Of a stretch of DNA of 64,000 nt, positions 45,528-53,431 are shown piece after piece. Position 1 is the first letter of the stretch. Every line of letters begins with the position of its first letter. The position numbers were made by a program, and so were the translations under genes. This DNA is from Aestuariivivens sediminicola (lineage in GTDB: Bacteria > Bacteroidota > Bacteroidia > Flavobacteriales > Flavobacteriaceae), in assembly GCF_022662015.1 (NCBI RefSeq), contig NZ_JAKMCM010000004.1, forward strand, positions 1 through 64,000. The letters run 5' to 3'. The notes beneath the pieces are model-generated. The model saw nothing but the letters and a program-made list of their open reading frames with translations. It did not search any database and was not told the DNA's origin.

Positions 45528-45566
45528 ATTAGTTTCGTTATAAATTGTTTTAAAATAATGACTTTT

Positions 45567-45611
45567 CGTGTGCGCCCACGCAAAGATATAAAATAAATTG
45601 TGTGCGCACAC
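45567..45611. promoter_or_regulatory. Twin operators of a LacI-type repressor
   Basis: Two related palindromes lie between the divergent genes: CGTGTGCGCCCACG (45567-45580, one base off symmetric) and GTGTGCGCACAC (45600-45611, perfect). Their centres are 32 bp apart, about three helical turns, so both can face one side and support repression by looping. The second overlaps the spacer and -33 of the regulator promoter. The first abuts the -7 element of the uxu promoter. The CG-centred form is the pattern used by LacI-family proteins. Confidence 0.72.
45581..45588 (-). promoter_or_regulatory. -7 element of the uxuB-like/uxuA promoter
   Basis: TATCTTTG read on the minus strand (CAAAGATA on plus) is an exact TAnnTTTG match adjoining operator 1, so repressor binding would block it. 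A -33 TTG was not found. The transcript would have a leader of about 50 bases to the ATG at 45527. Confidence 0.55.
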
Positions 45612-45629
45612 GTTATTCATTTATTTTTG
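45598..45629 (+). promoter_or_regulatory. Promoter of the LacI regulator
   Basis: TTG (45598-45600), 21 bases, then TATTTTTG (45622-45629), a full match to the Bacteroidota promoter pattern. Operator 2 (45600-45611) overlaps it, which suggests autoregulation. The ATG is 72 bases downstream. Confidence 0.65.
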
Positions 45630-45701
45630 TTATTTTGCTATCAAATTTCAGGTAATAGGTTTATCTATCTGTAAGGACATCAACAGGATTTCAGTTGTAA
45701 T

Positions 45702-46778
45702 ATGATCACTATAAAGGACATCGCGAAGGAAGCTCAGGTTTCAGAAGGTACCGTCGACAGGGTATTGCATAACCGTGGTGGTGTTTCAAAAAGAACAGAG
45801 GCCAAAATTAAAGACATCCTAAAAAAACATAATTACAGCATTAATCCTGTTGCCAGTGCATTGGCTTCAAAGAATAAATACACTATAGCGGTTTTGATTC
45901 CTGAGCACAGCGACTCCGATATCTTTTGGAAATCACCTTATATGGGCATTCTCAAAGCCTCTAATGAATTCAATAGTTTTGGTATTCAGGTCACTGTCTA
46001 CAGATTCGACCAATACGATTCAAGTTCTTATACCAGTAAGTTTAAATCCATGCTGCAAAGCAATCCGTCAATGGCGCTTATTGTCCCCCTTTTTATAAAT
46101 GAAACCAAATTTATGATAACAGAATTAGAGGATTCTAATATCCCCTACGTCTTTATGAATATTGACCTTGAGGGGTTTAATAATATAGCTTTTACAGGTC
46201 AGGACGCCTACACCGCCGGCTATATCGCTGCCAAACTCATGCATTCCGGTGGTCAATCGGATGCAAAGTATCTCATCGTTTATTCTGAACACAATTTAAC
46301 TGTAAATAATACAGTGTTAAGAAGAATAAAAGGGTTTAAGGATTATTTTGAAAGTCAGGAGCTTTATGATGCACCATTATCTTTGAGAGTGGATGACTTT
46401 AGCCACATGGATGCAACTGCCGATACCGTAAATACCTTCCTAAGCGATCACCCTTCAATTCATGGGATATTTGTGCCATCGAGCAGAATTAATCGCATTG
46501 TTGACTGCATAGATCCCTTAGTTTTAAAAAAATATAAACTAATAGGCTTTGATAATACCCCGCCTAATATTGCCTGTTTAGAAAATGAAACGGTGTCCTT
46601 TTTAATATCCCAGAAGCCCTTTGATCAAGGCTATGAATCTATTCAACTCATGGCAGATTATTTGATTAAAAAGAAAATACCCCATGGGAAAATCTATCTT
46701 CCAATTGACATTTTAACAAAGGAAAATGTAAGATACAATGATCGCAATGCCTTACAGTTCGAAGTGGAGCACTTATAA
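45702..46778 (+). CDS. LacI family transcriptional regulator of uronate (uxu) genes
   Basis: A 358-residue repressor. The N-terminal HTH (MITIKDIAKEAQVSEGTVDRVLHNRGGVSKRTEAKI) is the classic LacI headpiece. The rest is a periplasmic-binding-type effector domain with YTIAVLIPEHSDSDIFW, GQDAYTAGYIAAKLM and LIGFDNTPPN. The divergent uxuA gene points to a uronate or mannonate-type inducer (inferred). The stop overlaps the CBS gene on the opposite strand by 6 bases. Confidence 0.93.
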   Translation: MITIKDIAKEAQVSEGTVDRVLHNRGGVSKRTEAKIKDILKKHNYSINPVASALASKNKYTIAVLIPEHSDSDIFWKSPYMGILKASNEFNSFGIQVTVYRFDQYDSSSYTSKFKSMLQSNPSMALIVPLFINETKFMITELEDSNIPYVFMNIDLEGFNNIAFTGQDAYTAGYIAAKLMHSGGQSDAKYLIVYSEHNLTVNNTVLRRIKGFKDYFESQELYDAPLSLRVDDFSHMDATADTVNTFLSDHPSIHGIFVPSSRINRIVDCIDPLVLKKYKLIGFDNTPPNIACLENETVSFLISQKPFDQGYESIQLMADYLIKKKIPHGKIYLPIDILTKENVRYNDRNALQFEVEHL

Positions 46779-47180
46779 GGTGTTGTTTAGGTAATAGTTA
46801 ATGATATCTGCTGTTGAGACGATACCCACTAATTTATCATCCTCAAGAATGGGAACAGCACGATAGTACTGTGTTGAAAGGACTTTTGCCACATCCTCGA
46901 CGCTGGACTTTGTGGTCAAATAAAAGGGGTTTGGGGTCATAATATCTTTAACCTTTAGGGTTTTGTAGACCTCATGATCGTCGTCTATACCGGCTCCCGC
47001 AATATGATACATAAAATCAACCAGACTTACCATACCCACCAGTTTATCCTTTTCTAAAACGGGAATATGGTGATGCCATTTCTTTTTTTCATAAATGTGT
47101 TTTACGTCGAGAAGATCTTGATTTGGGGAAATAGAGACCACCTCTTTTGTCATGACGGGTATTATTGAATTTGCTTTCAT
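46773..47180 (-). CDS. CBS domain pair protein
   Basis: A 135-residue protein made of two CBS motifs. The first spans about 8-60 (VMTKEVVSISPNQDLLDVKHIYEKKKWHHHIPVLEKDKLVGMVSLVDFM). The second spans about 75-130 (IMTPNPFYLTTKSSVEDVAKVLSTQYYRAVPILEDDKLVGIVSTADII). Such stand-alone pairs bind adenine nucleotides and sense energy state. In mycobacteria a similar protein (Hrp1, DosR regulon) is strongly induced in hypoxia. It is the first gene of the stress island and has its own promoter with the ATGAT-type palindrome. Confidence 0.92.
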   Translation of the reverse strand: MKANSIIPVMTKEVVSISPNQDLLDVKHIYEKKKWHHHIPVLEKDKLVGMVSLVDFMYHIAGAGIDDDHEVYKTLKVKDIMTPNPFYLTTKSSVEDVAKVLSTQYYRAVPILEDDKLVGIVSTADIINYYLNNTL

Positions 47181-47214
47181 TGAATTAAGGGGAAACAGGT
47201 TACTATTTTCATTT

Positions 47215-47288
47215 TAAAATTAATACATAAACATCCGTTCTAAAATGATGTAGGTCATATTACATGAGAGAATTTGTTAATACATTTA
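47215..47288. promoter_or_regulatory. Divergent promoter with a central Crp/Fnr-type palindrome (CBS gene and coiled-coil/UbiB genes)
   Basis: The palindrome ATGATGTAGGTCAT (47245-47258, centre 47251.5, one mismatch) is flanked by -7-like elements at equal distances. TACATTTA (47281-47288) serves the plus strand. TAATTTTA (47222-47215, minus) serves the CBS gene. Both end 36.5 bp from the centre, the class II geometry (site at about -41.5). This symmetry would let one dimer activate both genes. Confidence 0.6.
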
Positions 47289-47316
47289 ATACTGATTAAA
47301 CGAAATAATTAAGGTT

Positions 47317-47685
47317 ATGAAAACGAAAACCATATTAGAACTACTCACATTAAGTTCGAGTATATATGTCTTGGCGCGAGACACTAAATTTTTGGACAGG
47401 ATAAATGAGCTATCTGAAAAAGGAAAAAATAACATTAACAAATCGATGGCGGAATCCATGTTGGATGAAAATGGGAATGAACTTGAATTCATGGATAAGA
47501 TCATATTAAAAGTTAATGACCTCAAAGAGGAACTGAATGATAAAATTGAAGAATTAATTGCCAAGTTTTACAAAAAAATGAACATTACCCATTTGGATGA
47601 AATCAAGGCTTTAAATGAAAAAATTGAAAAATTAGATCAGACTGTTGCCCTGTTGGAGGCGAGACTGAATAAAATAGAGGCATAG
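47317..47685 (+). CDS. Coiled-coil protein preceding UbiB kinase gene (phasin-like)
   Basis: A 122-residue helical protein without a signal peptide. The N-terminus has a hydrophobic helix (TILELLTLSSSIYVLARDTKFL). The rest is predicted long helix with heptad pattern (MDKIILKVNDLKEELNDKIEELIAKFYKKMNI; IKALNEKIEKLDQTVALLEARLNKIEA). I do not recognise the family; phasin-like helical proteins look similar. It ends 2 bases before the UbiB-family gene, so it is cotranscribed with it. Confidence 0.72.
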   Translation: MKTKTILELLTLSSSIYVLARDTKFLDRINELSEKGKNNINKSMAESMLDENGNELEFMDKIILKVNDLKEELNDKIEELIAKFYKKMNITHLDEIKALNEKIEKLDQTVALLEARLNKIEA

Positions 47686-47687
47686 AA

Positions 47688-49391
47688 ATGGGAGTGCTTA
47701 TGACTACTATAAAGCGGTTTAAATCTATTTCCAGATATAACCAGATCCTAAAGGTCCTTTTAAAATATGGATTTGATGATTTTGTTCAATACCTCGAGGA
47801 GAACAATCATTATAGAATGATTCATAAGATCATTCCTGATTCCACAAAGCGACGTGTTGCCAGGTACAGTAAATGGGCAAAAATGAGGTTAGTCTGCGAG
47901 GAATTGGGACCAACATTTATCAAATTTGGCCAAATCCTGAGTAACCGTCCGGATTTAGTGCCGCTTGAATTAACCTTTGAACTGGAAAAACTTCAAGATA
48001 ATGTTCCGCAGATGACGGAAAGTGAGGCTCGGGAAGTTGTTGAAACCGAATTAAAGGATAATGTCGACAACTTATTCGCCTGGTTCGAACCGGTTCCCTT
48101 TGCCTCGGCCTCAGTGGCTCAGGTACATAAAGTGACTTTACCTTCCGGCAAACGAATTGCATTAAAGATACAAAGACCAGGTATTTTCGAGGTGATCACC
48201 GAGGATATCAAGGTCATGTACAGAATTGCAAATCTCATCGAAAAAAGGATACCCTCTCTAAAGCATTTTGATCCGGTGGGCCTGGTCAAAAACTTTGAAG
48301 TTTCCATATTGAAGGAACTTGATTTTATAAATGAATCGATCAATGTTCAAAGATTTTATAATAACCTGGCTAAGGATAGGTCTTTAGAGCAATTTGCCCT
48401 TGCACCAAAAGTGTATCAGGAATATACAACTTCAAAAGTTTTGGCTCTGGAATTTATTTCAGGTATTAAAATTGATAAAATTGACAAATTGAAATCGCAT
48501 GACATGGATATTCAGGTCACGGCCAGACGCCTGGCGATAAGCTTTTTCAAACAGATCTTTGAATATGGTTTTTTTCATGCCGATCCACATCCGGGCAATT
48601 TGCTGGTGCTTCCAAATAATCATATTTGTTATTTAGACTTTGGTATGATGGGCAGCATGCTCCCCAGGGATATTTTAATTTTCGGAAAATTATTTATGGC
48701 CATTACCGAAAGGGATGTCAAAAAGATTATCAGGGTTTTACAGCAATTGTCCAATAATGCCCCTATTTTGAACCGTCGGGAATTAGAGTTGGATATTAAT
48801 GAATTCGTTGAAAAATATTATGTCAGAGATATCCATAAAAATGAGATGAGCACCGTATTGTTGGAACTAAAAGATATCATCATCGCGCATGGTCTGAAGG
48901 TACCGACCTATTTCTTCCTATTTGCCCGATCCTTGGTTACGATTGAGGGCGTACTCGATAAATTGGATCCAAACCTGGAACAATTCGAAATTGTTAAACC
49001 CTACTTAAGGTACAGTGTTACAAGGAGGTATAATCCTTTGCAAATGGGGGTGAAAATCGTGAATTCATTTGTTGAACTTACCGATTACATAGATGAGTTT
49101 CCTCAAGATTTAAAAAATGCCATACGCAAAATAAATACGGGGCAAATCAAGGTCGATCTGACTCACAAAGGCATTGACCCTATGGTTCATACCCTTCAAA
49201 GAATCACAAAACAGCTCATTACTGCCTTTTTGATGGTAGCTTTAATTATCGGAGCCGCGCTGTTCATTATATTCGAAGTAGGCGCTTTATGGAATGGTAT
49301 ATCTGTTTTGGGAATGACCAGTTTTACCATTGCCGTGATATTGGGCTTCGGCATGTTAAGAAATATTAAAAAAGGCGACTATGATTACTGA
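47688..49391 (+). CDS. ABC1/UbiB family atypical kinase
   Basis: A 567-residue member of the AarF/ABC1/UbiB family (ADCK-like atypical kinases) that support quinone biosynthesis or lipid homeostasis. Typical motifs are the KxGQ-type FIKFGQILSNRPDLVP near residue 83, the Ala-rich loop AQVHKVTLPSGKRIALKIQRPG, and the catalytic-like FFHADPHPGNLL with DFGMMG. The C-terminal 70 residues hold two transmembrane helices, as in the membrane-bound forms. The start could also be the ATG at 47700 (MTTIKRFK). An intrinsic terminator follows 28 bases after the stop. Confidence 0.9.
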   Translation: MGVLMTTIKRFKSISRYNQILKVLLKYGFDDFVQYLEENNHYRMIHKIIPDSTKRRVARYSKWAKMRLVCEELGPTFIKFGQILSNRPDLVPLELTFELEKLQDNVPQMTESEAREVVETELKDNVDNLFAWFEPVPFASASVAQVHKVTLPSGKRIALKIQRPGIFEVITEDIKVMYRIANLIEKRIPSLKHFDPVGLVKNFEVSILKELDFINESINVQRFYNNLAKDRSLEQFALAPKVYQEYTTSKVLALEFISGIKIDKIDKLKSHDMDIQVTARRLAISFFKQIFEYGFFHADPHPGNLLVLPNNHICYLDFGMMGSMLPRDILIFGKLFMAITERDVKKIIRVLQQLSNNAPILNRRELELDINEFVEKYYVRDIHKNEMSTVLLELKDIIIAHGLKVPTYFFLFARSLVTIEGVLDKLDPNLEQFEIVKPYLRYSVTRRYNPLQMGVKIVNSFVELTDYIDEFPQDLKNAIRKINTGQIKVDLTHKGIDPMVHTLQRITKQLITAFLMVALIIGAALFIIFEVGALWNGISVLGMTSFTIAVILGFGMLRNIKKGDYDY

Positions 49392-49418
49392 AAATGAATA
49401 AGACTATCTTAAAAACAG

Positions 49419-49452
49419 AAAAGAGCACCATTTGTGGTGCTCTTTTTATTTT
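49419..49452. terminator. Strong intrinsic terminator
   Basis: AAAAGAGCACCA-TTTG-TGGTGCTCTTTT (49419-49446) forms a 12-bp stem with a 4-base loop, followed by TATTTT. It ends the coiled-coil/UbiB transcript and probably also the convergent coiled-coil gene. Confidence 0.9.
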
Positions 49453-49470
49453 GCTTCGTTTTATCTTGAT

Positions 49471-50073
49471 CTAAGACCTTGAGAATGCCTTTTTGAAATG
49501 TCCATAGGCCTCAGAGATTTCATTTTGGAAATGTTCAAGCCGCGTTTCCTCTTTTTTCTTCGTATACTTTCCTTTAAATGAATTGATAAATGAGTTGAAA
49601 TCTTGTTTTCCTTTCTCAAATGAATCTTTTGCAGTGTTGCTGTCCTTTTTAAATTTTTGCTCTAATATTTCCAGCTGAATCTTAAACTGCTCTATCTCAA
49701 TTAAGGTCAAGGCATACATTCTATTCAAAGTCTCGTTTGTTTTAATTTTTACCTCAATATCGTGTAATAGCAACAGCAATTGTTTTTTTTGTTTTTTAAA
49801 GATTGCCCTTGTTTCAGCCTTTCCTAATGCCAGTTGCACTCTAAGTTCATCGAACTTGGTATGAAGTTCTTCAATTTTTTCCTTTACTTTTTTAATTTTT
49901 TCTTCGCTTTCATGAAGATAGCTATTAAATTTCTTCTTCACTTCCTCATATTTATCCTGGCCCTCTGCCTTACCCAAAGCAGCTTTAACCTGGAATTCTT
50001 CTAGTTCTACTGCAGATTTTCGCAGTGCCCTTATGACTTTATCCACAAATTGGTTATCCTCTTTAGTTTTCAT
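49471..50073 (-). CDS. Repeat-containing coiled-coil protein
   Basis: A 200-residue protein from ATG 50073 (a longer frame to 50127 is not supported). No signal peptide or membrane helix is seen. It has an internal repeat: unit A (about 27-61) starts FQVKAALGKAEGQ and unit B (about 78-112) starts RVQLALGKAETRA, both followed by a basic amphipathic helix. A third, weaker copy spans about 130-167 (FKIQLEILEQKFKKD). Heptads and many Lys/Glu suggest a long coiled coil. The family is not recognised. It could be a structural partner of the UbiB or Mla genes, by position only. Confidence 0.65.
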   Translation of the reverse strand: MKTKEDNQFVDKVIRALRKSAVELEEFQVKAALGKAEGQDKYEEVKKKFNSYLHESEEKIKKVKEKIEELHTKFDELRVQLALGKAETRAIFKKQKKQLLLLLHDIEVKIKTNETLNRMYALTLIEIEQFKIQLEILEQKFKKDSNTAKDSFEKGKQDFNSFINSFKGKYTKKKEETRLEHFQNEISEAYGHFKKAFSRS

Positions 50074-50237
50074 GATACATGTATTTAGTGTTAGATTAAA
50101 TATCCATACAAAATCGAATGTGTACAATGACGCGTATCAGTTTTAAAGTTTTGATGGATATGTCCATGTAACGCTAAGCAATAACCCCTGACTTTTCGGA
50201 GTGTTCAAAATGACATTAACAGATTCCGTCTGGCATA

Positions 50238-50281
50238 ATGATTTTAATCATTTTATATCTAATGGGCTTATCATAACTTTA
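50238..50281 (+). promoter_or_regulatory. mlaE promoter with Crp/Fnr-type palindrome
   Basis: A perfect palindrome, ATGATTTTAATCAT (50238-50251, centre 50244.5), is followed by TAACTTTA (50274-50281), a one-mismatch -7 element that ends 36.5 bp from the centre, the class II spacing. A TSS near 50286 would be downstream of the ATG at 50283, which supports the ATG at 50304 as the true mlaE start. Confidence 0.62.
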
Positions 50282-50303
50282 AATGTTTAGGAATCCAGGT
50301 TTT

Positions 50304-51074
50304 ATGCTGAAATTAAATCTTATACGGTCATTCTTCATTGAAATTGGGGAACTCTCCTATTTTGCCAGAAGATTTTTCAAAGAAATCTTCAAGAAACCCT
50401 TTGAGTTTAATGAGTTTTTAAAACAATGCTTTCAGGTTGGAAATCGCTCCTTTCTTTTGGTGGGGGTCACCGCTTTTATCATCGGTTTGGTGATTACTTT
50501 ACAAACGAGGCCCACTTTAGAGGAATTCGGGGCCGAATCATGGATGCCCTCTATGGTTAGTATATCCATTATTAGAGAGGTGGGTCCCGTTATTATCGCC
50601 TTAACATTTGCAGGGCGAATTGCATCAGGAATAGGTGCAGAATTGGGTTCCATGCGGGTCACAGAGCAAATTGATGCCATGGAGGTTTCCGGTACAAACC
50701 CCTTTAACTTCTTGGTTGTAACCCGGGTTTTGGCGGCGACCCTGATGCTTCCCGTGTTGGTCATTTTAGGGGATGCTATTGCCCTCTATGGTTCCTACGT
50801 GGTAGAAAATCTAAAGGGAGATGTCTCTTTTCAATTGTACTTTAACAAGGTGTTCAATGCCCTCGAGTTTGGAGATATTATCCCGGCAACAATTAAAACC
50901 TTTTTTTTCGGATTTGCCATTGGTTTGGTTGGTTGTTTTAAGGGATATTACTGTGAAAAGGGTACCGTAGGCGTTGGAAAGGCGGCGAACTCTGCCGTCG
51001 TTTTCTCTTCTATGCTTCTATTTATAATAGACTTCATCGCGGTATTTATAACCGATATATTTTTTGAAATCTAA
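50304..51074 (+). CDS. mlaE: MlaE-type ABC transporter permease
   Basis: The permease of a MlaFEDB-like lipid importer that moves phospholipids between the outer and inner membranes. The product from ATG 50304 has 256 residues (263 from 50283). Typical features are five or so transmembrane helices and the motifs GLVITLQTRPTLEEFGAESWMPS, IREVGPVIIALTFAGRIASGIGAELGSM and IKTFFFGFAIGLVGCFKGY. The ATG at 50283 would start only 2 bases after the predicted -7 element. mlaF overlaps its stop by one base. No MlaB or MlaC gene follows. Confidence 0.88.
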   Translation: MLKLNLIRSFFIEIGELSYFARRFFKEIFKKPFEFNEFLKQCFQVGNRSFLLVGVTAFIIGLVITLQTRPTLEEFGAESWMPSMVSISIIREVGPVIIALTFAGRIASGIGAELGSMRVTEQIDAMEVSGTNPFNFLVVTRVLAATLMLPVLVILGDAIALYGSYVVENLKGDVSFQLYFNKVFNALEFGDIIPATIKTFFFGFAIGLVGCFKGYYCEKGTVGVGKAANSAVVFSSMLLFIIDFIAVFITDIFFEI

Positions 51075-51829
51075 TGATGACTCAGATGCACAACATACAA
51101 GCACCTATTCTCGAAATTAAAGATTTAAAAAAATCCTTTGGGGCAAATCATGTTTTAAACGGATTCAATTTAGAACTGTTTGAAGGTGAAAATGTAGTGA
51201 TAATGGGCAGATCGGGTTCCGGTAAATCGGTTATGATAAAATGTTTGGTCGGCCTGATGGAACCTGATTCGGGTAGCATTAGAGTCATGGGCAAGGAAAT
51301 AAGTACCCTTAATCCTGAAGATTTAAACACTTTACGTACCGATATCGGGTTTCTGTTTCAAGGCAGCGCCTTATACGACTCTATGACCGTAAGAGAAAAT
51401 TTGGAATTCCCATTGCGACGACATAAACAAAAATTTGCTCAGATAAAGGACCCTACTGAACTCGTTCTGGAAGTATTGGAAAGTGTGGGATTAGTTCATG
51501 CTATTGATCTTATGCCAGCCGAGCTTTCAGGGGGCATGCAAAGACGTGTTGCCTTGGCCAGGACCTTAATTTTAAAACCCAAAATTATCTTATATGACGA
51601 ACCAACCAGCGGCCTGGATCCGATCACCTCAAAGGAGATAATCGAACTCATGAGGCGCGTGCAACGTCAATACAAAACATCTTCGCTTATCATTACACAT
51701 GATGTGGATTGCGCCCGTGTGGTATCTGAACGTATTATTCTCTTAATTGATGGAATTAATTATCTCGAGGGAAATTATGAGACCTTAAAAAATTCGGATG
51801 ATGAAAAAGTAAAGGCATTTTTTAAATAA
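51074..51829 (+). CDS. mlaF: MlaF-type ABC transporter ATP-binding protein
   Basis: The ATPase (251 residues) of the Mla transporter. It has Walker A GRSGSGKS (about 44-51), the Q-loop IGFLFQGSALYDSMTV, the signature LSGGMQRRVALARTL, Walker B IILYDEPTSGLDP and the H-loop IITHDVD. The N-terminal MMTQMHNIQ has a spare in-frame ATG. It overlaps the mlaE stop by one base (TAATG). MlaD follows 12 bases later. Confidence 0.94.
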   Translation: MMTQMHNIQAPILEIKDLKKSFGANHVLNGFNLELFEGENVVIMGRSGSGKSVMIKCLVGLMEPDSGSIRVMGKEISTLNPEDLNTLRTDIGFLFQGSALYDSMTVRENLEFPLRRHKQKFAQIKDPTELVLEVLESVGLVHAIDLMPAELSGGMQRRVALARTLILKPKIILYDEPTSGLDPITSKEIIELMRRVQRQYKTSSLIITHDVDCARVVSERIILLIDGINYLEGNYETLKNSDDEKVKAFFK

Positions 51830-51841
51830 ATCATTTTTGTC

Positions 51842-52822
51842 ATGAAAAAAACACATAACCAAAAATTGAAATTAGGCGTATTTGTTGTCATTGGTTTGAT
51901 ACTTTTTGTAGTCGCCGTTTATTTAATTGGCAATCGTCAAAACATGTTTGTTAAAACGTTTAATATCAGTGCCAACTTCAATAATGTTAATGGTTTAATG
52001 CAAGGGAACAATGTGCGCTATTCAGGGATTAATATAGGGACTGTAAAAACGATATCTATGATTAATGATTCTACCATTAATGTTGATATGGTAATCGAAG
52101 AAAAAATGGTACAGCACATAAAAAAGGATGCCATAGCGACTATTGGCACAGATGGTTTGGTCGGCAATATGATTGTAAACATTATTCCCGGAAAAGGCGA
52201 TTCAGAAATGATCGCACCGGGAGATGTGATTCAGTCGTATACAAAAATTGGTACAGATGAAATGCTTAACACCTTAAACGTAACCAATGAAAACGCGGCC
52301 TTATTAACCGCGAAATTGCTAAATATTGCTGATGCCATGGCAGATAGTAAAGGGACCTTCGGTATGCTTATCAACGATACAGTAGTGTCTTCAAATCTGA
52401 AACAAACCGTAAATCAATTACGAATTATGAGTATTGAAGCGAATAAATCAATGAAATCGCTGAATACCATTATAAATACCATCAACTTTCAGGAAAGTGT
52501 GGCGGGTGTCTTGTTAAACGATTCAATTGAAGCTCAGAAAATTCGTGTTTTGCTTACAAATCTGGAAGCTACAACCGCAGGTGTTAATTCGGTAATAAGC
52601 AACTTAAACGAAACCATAGAAGATTATAAAAATAGCAAAGGCGCCGTTAATTATCTTTTTAATGATGAAGAGTTCGTTAAAAATCTGGAACAGTCTCTTA
52701 TTAATATAAACGAGGGAACAAATAAGTTCAACCAGAATATGGAAGCGTTAAAACACAGTTTTTTAACCAGGCGCTACTTCAGAAAATTAGAGAAGCAACA
52801 AAAAAAGAAAGCCAAATCCTAA
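51842..52822 (+). CDS. mlaD: MlaD/MCE domain protein
   Basis: The periplasmic MCE-domain protein (326 residues) of the lipid transporter. The N-terminal membrane anchor KLKLGVFVVIGLILFVVAVYLIG (about 8-30) is followed by the MCE domain (NISANFNNVNGLMQGNNVRYSGINIGTVKTI ... IGTDGLVGNMIVNIIPGKG). The long helical C-terminal part (about 130-300) is rich in Asn and Ser and probably forms the tunnel or coiled region. Family length is normal. The lipid is likely a phospholipid (inferred). Confidence 0.9.
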   Translation: MKKTHNQKLKLGVFVVIGLILFVVAVYLIGNRQNMFVKTFNISANFNNVNGLMQGNNVRYSGINIGTVKTISMINDSTINVDMVIEEKMVQHIKKDAIATIGTDGLVGNMIVNIIPGKGDSEMIAPGDVIQSYTKIGTDEMLNTLNVTNENAALLTAKLLNIADAMADSKGTFGMLINDTVVSSNLKQTVNQLRIMSIEANKSMKSLNTIINTINFQESVAGVLLNDSIEAQKIRVLLTNLEATTAGVNSVISNLNETIEDYKNSKGAVNYLFNDEEFVKNLEQSLININEGTNKFNQNMEALKHSFLTRRYFRKLEKQQKKKAKS

Positions 52823-52900
52823 GCATTCGGCAAGAGCTTGAGTGCTGCTATTTTATGGGTTGATTTCGACCTGTTTGTTGAAAATAGAGAATGATTTCAA

Positions 52901-53359
52901 TTAAATAAACTGCCGTTCTCGTCCGGTCATATCATCAATATCAATTTTAAAAACAACCGGCATACCGTCTTTGTAAATCTTACTGGAGAACTCACTTAGG
53001 AAATTTAAATCCTTTCCTTCCTTTAATTTAATGGCCTCCTTGACACCTTCCGAAAATTTATGTAAACTTATCTTGGCGGTACTGCCAAGATATTCGTCAT
53101 ATTTACCATAAACAACAACAGACCTCCAATTGTTAACGGAAGCAATGTCAGAGATTTCCAATGATACGGCGGGATGCTCTCTGAGGGCCTTAATTTTATG
53201 ACCAATACTCGAATACCCAATGATGGCATGTGAACTTGAATCATAATAATACGTTATGGGTACAACATAAGGATGGTTTTTATAAATATATGCGAGATGC
53301 CCGATGTAATTATCTCGCAAAAGTCTTATGCATTTGGATTTTGCCAGTTTTAGAATCAT
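52901..53359 (-). CDS. PNPOx-like flavin-binding protein
   Basis: A 152-residue split-barrel flavoprotein of the pyridoxamine 5'-phosphate oxidase-like family. Key segments are DNYIGHLAYIYKNHPYVVPITYYYDSSSHAIIGYSSIGHKIKALREHPAVSLEI and WRSVVVYGKYDEYLG. These proteins bind FMN or F420-like cofactors and are often induced by redox stress. Substrate unknown. It is a single gene with a palindrome promoter upstream, convergent with mlaD. Confidence 0.88.
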   Translation of the reverse strand: MILKLAKSKCIRLLRDNYIGHLAYIYKNHPYVVPITYYYDSSSHAIIGYSSIGHKIKALREHPAVSLEISDIASVNNWRSVVVYGKYDEYLGSTAKISLHKFSEGVKEAIKLKEGKDLNFLSEFSSKIYKDGMPVVFKIDIDDMTGRERQFI

Positions 53360-53384
53360 TGTTTTAGGATCAATTAATGTAAGA

Positions 53385-53431
53385 CTAAAATACCGGATAG
53401 CATTAAGTTATAAAATGATATAAATCATTTT
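53385..53431 (-). promoter_or_regulatory. PNPOx-like gene promoter with perfect 20-bp palindrome
   Basis: AAAATGATATAAATCATTTT (53412-53431, centre 53421.5) is perfectly symmetric. On the minus strand TATTTTAG (53392-53385) is a one-mismatch -7 element that ends 36.5 bp from the centre. The ATG is at 53359. The palindrome overlaps the last codons of the upstream metallophosphoesterase gene. Confidence 0.68.

Noticed and set aside
50074-50237. Use of the 50238-50251 palindrome by the minus-strand coiled-coil gene
   Set aside because: The sequence at the mirrored -7 position (50208-50215) does not resemble TAnnTTTR, so only mlaE is assigned to the site.
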